From the NCBI GenBank assembly GCA_037501455.1, contig CM074865.1, forward strand, positions 5,281,001-5,345,000: a DNA stretch of 64,000 nucleotides, written 5' to 3'. This document shows positions 56,657-64,000 of this stretch, piece by piece. The notes under the pieces are model-generated. The model worked only from the letters and a program-made list of their open reading frames with translations, ran no database searches and had not been told where the DNA came from. How positions within the stretch are numbered: the stretch's first letter is position 1; the number at the start of each line of letters is the position of its first letter. A program made the position numbers and the translations under genes. Source of the DNA: Lantana camara. Lineage: Eukaryota; Streptophyta; Magnoliopsida; Lamiales; Verbenaceae.

Positions 56657-56973
56657 CTCCAATATTTGAAGCTTAGCATCATGGTCATTTGGAAGTCCAC
56701 GAATTTCCTCAGACATTCTTAGAGCTTCAGCTAGACTTTCAGGAGAGAGAAAATCCAGTCCCAGCTGAACTGAGGACTGAAAATCGAAAGAATCAGAATT
56801 TTTAATCGAATATTCTTTGCACATTAACACACAGATACCAATAAATTTTCAAATATTATTAAGTTTTAATATTCAACAGTTGCTCACTCGAAGATATCTG
56901 ACTTGGACCAGACATCCAGCAGGGATGAATACAGCTTCGCCAACCTGCTGTTCAAATGACCAAGGCTCCACTC
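56657..56973 (-). pseudogene. JmjC histone demethylase gene fragment (JMJ25-like), two exons
   Basis: On the minus strand an acceptor-like TTTTTCTCAG leads to exon 56973-56888, which reads VEPWSFEQQVGEAVFIPAGC and on. After a GT-AG intron, exon about 56777-56657 reads LGLDFLSPESLAEALRMSEE and IRGLPNDHDAKLQILEV. Both follow the end of the JmjC domain of JMJ25/IBM1-type H3K9 demethylases. The usual CPHQVRN reads CLVQVRY, so an iron-binding His is lost. No upstream exons (RING, earlier JmjC) are seen. It is a truncated, inactive fragment. Confidence 0.7.
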
Positions 56974-56989
56974 CTGAGAAAAAGAAGTG

Positions 56990-58100
56990 CAGAACAACAT
57001 TTTTTGAGTCATTTTTTTAGGTTGGAACTCGCAGATAATTACTCTTTTGATCACTATTGTATGTTCAGTTTAGAGAAGAATATTCATTAAGGCAGATTTG
57101 GTGCTTCTTATCAATATTTTAGGTGTGTTTTTTGAACTCAGATCCAGCATCGCACTCGATCACCAGCTATAACCTTCGATCTTTGTCCCTTCACCACTCT
57201 GCCCCTGCTCTTCCTCGAGGTAAATTTCGTACAAACAAAATGCCACTCAGGTTTTTCCCTGTTCCTTTTTCTCAATTCATAGGGTCATATGTTTCAATCA
57301 TTGAATTGTTGCTATTACATCGGAAGATTTGATTCTGAGAACTAGGCTTACCTATACGACATAACTCTAAGGATTACTTAATTGTATTAACAGTAAAATC
57401 GCTATATAAGAGTTGTGCACACATATCCTAAGAACAGTCTTAATAAATCAAATATTATTGTCATGGCTTATCACTACACAATAAATTCGCTTTATAAGAG
57501 TTATGTATACATATCCAAAGAGCAAGGAAAATAAATCATATATTATTGTGAGATTCTTCGAGAAATAAATAACAACTAGGAGGAGCTTTATATAAATAAA
57601 TTCTATTTTCTACATGACCTATTGGGACAATTTTACCGCAGCTTAAATACTTTGGAGGTTTTTTCAAAAGAATCGTAAGAGTCCACACAAATTTACCGCA
57701 TCTTATATACTTTGGAGGGTTTTTTTTTTTTTTTTTTGAGACAATGTGTTTTCGGTTGCATCGCCCGGACATTTTTAGTCTTTGTTAAAATTTCATTTTT
57801 TAAGTAAATCTAACAATACTTATGGTTAATCAGTGAATGAAGTGGGTATCATAATTATTTTTAATAGGATTTTAAAACACACAAAATATACATCCAACTC
57901 AGTCAGACCACAGTTTTTTGCATGTATATACAAGACAAATCAACAGAAACTGCACCAAGTGAACAATTAAAACATACTTCAGAGCTTCAACTTTGAGGAT
58001 ATTTGCATTAGAAATTGCATCTGCATGACCATACTTATTTACATTACAAATATGCGGATGGACACCTAATAATCATAGAAGTCAGTTTAACGGTGGCCAT
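56990..58100. other. Intergenic DNA with local duplications
   Basis: Two direct near-repeats are seen: about 57380-57450 against 57480-57545 (ATCGCTATATAAGAGTT-TG), and about 57633-57662 against 57690-57720 (TTACCGCA-CTTA-ATACTTTGG). A 57123-57330 frame has no recognisable domain. No gene is supported. Confidence 0.4.
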
Positions 58101-58180
58101 AACCCCCAAATTAGACTAACCCCAACCCAGATTTACGACCCCGAACCCCAAACACGGCCACCGTAATTACCATTTCACCC

Positions 58181-58365
58181 CTACACGAAGGAGTGCTGCA
58201 CCCCAAAGCCATGTTTCCCATACACACAACCTGCAGGCCTGTTATAGTAGTAAGGAAGCCATGTTTCCTTTGCTTCCCAAATCTGCCCTTCAATTTCCAC
58301 GGCACCAATTCATCATCAACGTCATCCAAATCAACATCATCATCATCTTGATCATGATATTGCAT
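58181..58365 (-). pseudogene. Fragment of a conserved short plant protein
   Basis: From an ATG at 58363-58365 the frame reads an acidic stretch, then DELVPWKLKGRFGKQR. After a deletion and frame change it resumes as YYNRPAGCVYGKHGFGVQHS before TAG at 58181-58183. Both parts fit uncharacterised plant proteins that have ELVPW, GRQR and a PGCVxGKHGLG end, with a basic segment between them missing here. Function unknown. Confidence 0.5.
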
Positions 58366-59810
58366 TTTTTTTATTTGTATATATTTTTGTGTTTTTTACG
58401 TGTTTTTGTTATATTAAGATTAATTAGGGACTACACACACATCGGTTCATATTTTCTATTGGTTGTTGGTAGGCCTTTCCATTCCTATTTTATCATGTTG
58501 GTGTATTTTGTCCGAATATCATTCGTTAAGCCTTTGCTCTACAAATCACAATTTCTGAATTTTGTGATTCTTTTGTTTATTTCTTTATTTAAACTTATCC
58601 ACCAAATTTGATCGGAAGGGCCAACAAATTTATACACAAAATGTTTTGTTTCTCAATTTGTGCCTGATCTAGGTTGATTTCAAAGTAAGAAATCTAATAC
58701 AGAGCTGCGTGATTTTGGTCATGAACTTGATTAATTGCGGGCTTAACGCTATAGTAGGATACATACATATTTAGGTTTAATTTTGGATTACTTAAGAGAA
58801 ATTGTTTGTATTATGTTTGATTAATAGCCGGACTGAAGATTAATGGGTACGAAACTGTCTTCCAATTACCGAGTGTCTATGCATCTTATGTTTGCATACT
58901 AGGTAGTTTGAAGTGCTAACAAACATGATTATACTTAATTGTCTGTGATTTGTGGCTGGAAATGGACTTGCTTAATCATCTGTACTTTGTGGTTGGGTTA
59001 CATATGACTCTATACTCCACTGAATTGTTTTCATTTTTTTTTTCCAGATATTTTTATCTTCAAAAACTTATTCCAAGAATGGACAAAGAGAATTAAATTT
59101 GAAGAGCACTTCTTAGTTCTGGATGACAATTTAGACAGTTGCATTAAATACGTTTGAGATATTATGAATTTCTTATGTTGATATTAATATTTAGATGTAC
59201 CTAACCATCAACTTTTAATTGTATTGAATTAATTAGCTGGAGTGTTGTATTATTATTATTGTTGTTATTATTATTTGTCTACTACGATAAAAAATGATAC
59301 CCATATTTTAAAAATCGAAGAATGCTTCGGTGGTAGTTAAATTATAAGTACATGAATATTTTTAGTATGGATAAAAATAAAATATGCTACATGAACTGTC
59401 AGCCTTGGTTTTTTTTTTTTTTTTTGTTGTTGTTGTTGTATGATTATAACATAATTATACCAACACCCATGAGTCATTCTTAGAACTCAATGACTTATAT
59501 ATAACTCATAAATCAATCCTGTAGGTGCTCAAACTTGAAAGCCAATATAAACACATAAGTCAACATAGGCAAGACATCAATAAATGAAATGTTCCCAAAA
59601 ATATTTAATTGATTATTGACATTTATGTAAGACTATGAAAATGCTAAAAATCCAAAAGAAAATAGAAATTATCCGAGGTGGCTAGCTATTTTGATAATAC
59701 CGAAAACGTTTTATCCATAATTTAATATCACCCTAATATTTTTGAATAGGCTACATAGAAATGAGACCTTCTTAAAAGACATATGAATAAGGGATATTAC
59801 TGATTTTTGG
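58366..59810. other. Intergenic DNA
   Basis: No gene is seen. The Ile/Phe-rich frame at 58261-58611 overlaps the fragment above on the other strand and is not supported. Confidence 0.45.
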
Positions 59811-59814
59811 CATA

Positions 59815-60240
59815 TTAAAAACTTCCATCTTTGATTCTGGTGACTTCCCTTCACCTTCTTTAAGAATGATTATTATATTCTTAAGCCAAACAAAGCACCC
59901 ATTGTCTATTGAAAGTTTCAACCTTTGATTTTGGTGACTTGCCTTGACCTTTTTTAGAAATGATTATCATATTCTTAAGCCAAACAAATAACCGTTCTTA
60001 TAACTCAAATACAGTAAAGGCCAACCTCAATAATATAAAAATAACCTTAAAAATCTCTAGACATCAATAAGTAATATCTTCTTAAAATTTGAGCTTCGTT
60101 TTTCCACCTACGGGAGTATAAATTTATTGATGGGCTCTGTGATATCTTCTTACAATTTGAGCTTTGTTTCTCCACCTACAAGAGTACAAATTTATTGATG
60201 TGCTCTTTTTCTTCATCTATAGTTTTACAAAATTATTGAC
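59815..60240 (+). repeat. Two sets of tandem near-repeats before the Helitron gene
   Basis: Set 1 (about 59820-59900 and 59915-59995) shares TTTGATT-TGGTGACTT and TATTCTTAAGCCAAACAAA. Set 2 (about 60070-60140 and 60143-60212, period about 73) shares ATATCTTCTTA-AATTTGAGC and AATTTATTGATG. They lie just before the first Helitron exon and may be its 5' end or promoter region. Confidence 0.6.
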
Positions 60241-60252
60241 GAACTTCTAAAA

Positions 60253-63200
60253 ATGGAAAGACAAGATTCAGAAATGGAAATAGAGCTTATACGTAAAAGA
60301 AATCGTATACGTGCTAGGCAAAGAAATGAATCAGATGCTTCACCACAGGTCAATCGTGGACGAAGAAGAGAATTAGATCGCATCCGGGCAAGAGAAACAA
60401 GAGCATCAAGAACTCCTGAAGAACATGAAGCCCACTTTGCAAGAAGACGTTATTTGTACCACCTTCGAAGAGGAAACATCTCTATTCAAGGTTAAGATTA
60501 TGCATTTCCAAAATCTACTAAAACTGCTCAAGGTTTCAATATTTAAGGTAGTTTAAAGTTTATTTTATTTTTATTAATAAAAATTGAAATATCTACAGAA
60601 CAATTAATTTCCTATATTATATTTCAAATTTCTTTATTTATCTACAACTTACAATGATCTTGATATATTATGTTACTATGCAGAAGGAAACAACTCTAAT
60701 AGAAATCAGAGAGAAGTTCATCTAACTAATTCAGACCATCCTATTGAATCTGATATGCCAACATCAGGTTATTAAATACTTCACCACAATATGCATTTTT
60801 GGGGTAATTGGATGTCATAGCATGTAAAATCATTAAGTTTAAACATGAGATTTTTTTTTTTTTAACAGGTGATGTTTCAAATAGAAATAATGCAAATGTT
60901 TCTATTCGTCCAATTCCTTTACCAAATTTTGGCTCAATTTCTACTTATCATGAAGAGGCGTCAACCTCAATTGCTCCACCACCTAATAGAGTAGGTATGT
61001 AATATATTTTAATTTTTAATGATACGAGATATTTATTTCTTATTCTTATTTCCATTATCTATCGATGATGAACAAGATACTAGCTTGACAACATATATCA
61101 ATGCAGCTAGAAGTAATAATTTTCATAATTGTGCACGAAGTTGTTATCCAGCACGTCATGTTTTGAGATTACAACTCCCTCCTTCCACGATGTGCTCTCA
61201 TTGTCGCGCTAAGTTGTTTCGTCGGGAAACGAGAAACTTTTGCTGCAGCGGAGGAAGGATAAGGTTACCCAAAATACCTATTCATGTGGAGCTGATGGAT
61301 CTTTCCGTGAATCAGTCTTCGGAAGGGCGTTCATTTAGGCAGAATATACGTGGTTATAATCACGTATTTTCATTTACTTCTATGGGGGTATCTCTAGATG
61401 AAAATTTAGCTCCATTTGATCATGGAATTTATACTTTTAGGGCCCATAGTGTAATATATCATAGAATTGGTTCTTTATTGCCTCCTCCTGGAATTCGACC
61501 AAGGTATATACAGTTGTTCATCTATGATACAGAGCACGAGCTAGAAAACCGATTACAAGAAAATGGTGGCCTAGACCGAGCTATACTTGAGAAAATTAAA
61601 CGTATTTTAGATGGCTACAATCCATTTGTCAAAACACTTCGCCAACTTGGCCAACGATCAGATATTGGTGATTGTAGGATGCTAATTAAAGAAAAACCTT
61701 CTCCTAATTTGCAATATACTCTACCAACCGCCTCACAAGTAGCAGCAGTCTTGGTTGGAGGAGAAGAATCAATGGAAACAGATCATCGTGATATAGTTGT
61801 TCAAACAGTTGCAGGCCAACTTATGAACATAAAGGAATACACGGGCTATTATGATCCACTTCAATATCCACTTTTTCTGCCTTTCGGAACATATGGTTGG
61901 GATAGTGATTTTCGTTCATTCAAAGGAAATACGGTCACATGTTGTGACTACTATGCATATTTGATACAGGTAGTTCTACTCATCTATAAGTTTTTAATAA
62001 AATAAAATAAAAATTTTGACAAATCTTGACCTTTTTTTGGTATTTTTTCTTCAGATTCGTGGTGCTATCCCATCGATTTTACTGCATGCGGGTCGTTTAC
62101 TGCAACAATATGTTGTTGACAATTATGTCAAGATAGAGACTCAAAAACTGCGATGGATAAGATTTCATCAAAGTGAAATACGCGCGGAGTTGTATGAGGG
62201 ACTACAAGATTGTATGGATACGGGTGAAAATGATGCAGGCAAGCTTTAAATAAATTATATCTTAAAACTATTAAGTTTTTATCTATACCGTTTTATAGAA
62301 ATAATAATGTTTTAATTAAAAACCTAATAAATTATTCTCAGGAAATGTCGGACGACGTACAATCTTACCATCATCATTTGTTGGAAGTCCTCGCCATATG
62401 TACCAACGGTACCAGGATGCTATGGCAATAGTACAAAAATTTGGAAAGCCAGATATATTTGTTACAATGACGTGTAACCCTTCATGGGAAGAGATAAAAA
62501 GAGAACTACTCCCAGGACAGACGGCACAAGACCGTCCTGATTTACTAACCAGAATTTTTCGGGCAAAATGTGAAGAATTGAAAGAAGATATTATTCACAA
62601 ATGAGTGATTGGGAAAGTTATTGCACATGTACATGTCATTGAATTTCAGAAACGAAGATTACCACATGTACACATGTTGGTAATTTTCGACGAGGATGAC
62701 AAGTTGAACAATCCTGATGATTATGATAATATAGTACGGGTAGAAATACCGAACCACGATGAAGAGCCTGAGTTATATGTGGCTGTCCTTAAGCACATGA
62801 TACATGGACCATATGGACATACTAAACCAAACGCGCCCTGCATGAAGAATGAGAGTTGTAAAAAAGGGTTTCCTAAGCAATTTGTAGAACATACTAGGAA
62901 AGGCAATGACTCCTATCCAGTTTATCAGCGTCGAAATGATAATAGATCTATAGTTTTAGATGATGATGGGGACGTTGTTATTGATAATGGATGGGTGGTT
63001 CCATATAACCCATGGTTGCTGCTCAAATATGATTATCATATAAATGTTGAGGTCTGCAATAGCATTAAAAGTGTGAAGTATTTGTACAAATATGTATACA
63101 AAGGGCCAGACTGTGTAGTATTTGAGGTTCGCCCAGGACCTAATTATGATGAAATCAGCAAATATGTTGATGGGAGATAGATATGTGCACCCGAGGCTTT

Positions 63201-64000
63201 TTGGAGAGTATTCAAGTTTCCAATGAGCAGGATATATCCCTCAGTTGTACGATTACAAGTGCATCTTCCTAACAGGCAACAAGTTCGATTTTATAGTCAT
63301 CAATCGATTTCAGATGTGTTGGCTGATGATAGAAACTCAAGAACAATGTTAACTGAGTTTTTCAGAATATACAACGAGGGACGGGAGCCAAATAAATATT
63401 TATACAGTGAGTTTCCAAAATACTACAGATGGCTTTCACACGAAAGAGTTTGGGTAAAGAGAAGGACTAGCCAAAAGGTGATTGGGCGAGTATATGCTGC
63501 ATCACCAAATGAAGGAGAAAGATTTTATTTACGTCTTCTATTGAACCATGTTAGGGGTCCAAAATCATTTGAGGATCTATTAACCGTTGATGGAGTTCAT
63601 TATTTGACTTTTAAACAGGCAGCAGAAATACGAGGTTTTCTTGAGGAGGATAATAGCATTAGAGAGTGTTTGATTGAAGCTCAAAATTTCATAATGCCAT
63701 CAGCACTTCGAAGGTTGTTTGCCACGATTTTACTATACTGCGAACCGAGTGAAGTCAGAAGATTATGGGATGAAAACTACTCATTTATGATTGAAGACTA
63801 CCCATCTTCAAGTAACACGAATCAGTTTTATGTTTTGAACAAACTTCTTCATGATATAAATGGTATTCTTATGCAACAAAAGAGAAGTGTAAATGAGTTT
63901 GACTTGCCACGAATATCTGAAGGATTTCAAGATTTGGGGAATATCACCGGGTTACTGGAACATGAACTCTCAATTCCTAAATCAGATAGAGATGTTAACT
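60253..64000 (+). pseudogene. Helitron RepHel gene, 5' part, runs off the window
   Basis: Exons are about 60253-60490, 60684-60767, 60869-60994, 61077-61969, 62055-62238 and 62342 onward. The fourth intron is GT-AG; the fifth has a GC donor (62239). Exon 1 is Arg-rich. Exon 4 holds the Helitron N-terminal region (CSHCRAKLF, FTSMGVSLDE, IRPRYIQLFIYDTEHE, EYTGYYDPLQYPL, FPFGTYGW-like). Exon 6 holds the Rep domain: GKPDIFVTMTCNPSW, the HUH motif as LPHVHM (about 62662) and a two-tyrosine motif KYLYKYVYKG (about 63076). A TGA at 62602 and TAG at 63178 interrupt one continuous frame. Rep nicks and joins single strands in rolling-circle transposition; the helicase part lies beyond the edge. Confidence 0.85.

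Noticed and set aside
57123..57332. 69-codon frame with NLRSLSLHHSAPALPRGKF
   Set aside because: No homologue recognised, no promoter, and embedded in repeat-rich DNA.
58261..58611. Ile/Phe-rich membrane-like frame
   Set aside because: Antisense to an identified pseudogene and composed of AT-rich sequence.

Overview
This window is nuclear DNA of a flowering plant, almost certainly a eudicot. The evidence is AT-rich intergenic DNA, GT-AG introns, plant-type transposons (Mutator-like, hAT, Helitron, L1-type LINE, Ty1/copia and Ty3/gypsy LTRs), an integrated pararetrovirus primed by initiator tRNA-Met, and plant host genes (calmodulin-like, BTB/POZ and JMJ25-like fragments). I cannot name the species.

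The backbone is a dispersed array of very small genes. Five A/B-type genes encode 50-78 residue basic proteins with a KGSVFPARRK-like core (3280, 31400, 39033, 49452, 52224). Two Y-type genes (41828, 54245) encode Ala/Gly-rich proteins with a related KGRVPPKRGG-like core. Flanking DNA shows a repeating unit of a B-type gene, an A-type gene and sometimes a Y-type gene. Four units can be traced. Unit 1 has its B gene off the left edge. Unit 2 is the most complete. Unit 3 has a deleted B gene and a truncated A gene. Unit 4 has a deleted B gene. Promoters carry TATA boxes with TGACG and/or CACGTG motifs. The function is unknown to me.

Transposons have enlarged and broken the array. In unit 1 a non-autonomous hAT element (4345-12282, 8-bp target duplication) contains a roughly full-length degraded caulimovirid provirus (4818-12024). 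The provirus is itself split by a small Mutator-like MITE. A complete 8.5-kb Mutator-like element follows (12307-20849, 9-bp target duplication). It encodes an intron-containing transposase and a decayed plant-mobile-domain gene, and carries three clusters of a palindromic motif. Unit 2 holds a three-deep nest of LTR elements (32312-37714). Unit 3 has two hAT-type elements.

Between units 1 and 2 lies single-copy DNA: a conserved uncharacterised gene whose 3' end has been replaced (20832-21476), a BTB/POZ pseudogene, a calmodulin-like gene, and a 5'-truncated LINE with a 16-bp target duplication. A candidate secreted-peptide gene is at 42757-42987 and a copia remnant at about 44.6-45.8 kb. The right end holds small gene fragments (GRF zinc finger, a JmjC fragment lacking an iron ligand, and a conserved short-protein pseudogene). 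It ends in a Helitron RepHel gene with two in-frame stops that runs off the edge. I saw no rRNA genes, convincing tRNA genes or CRISPR arrays.
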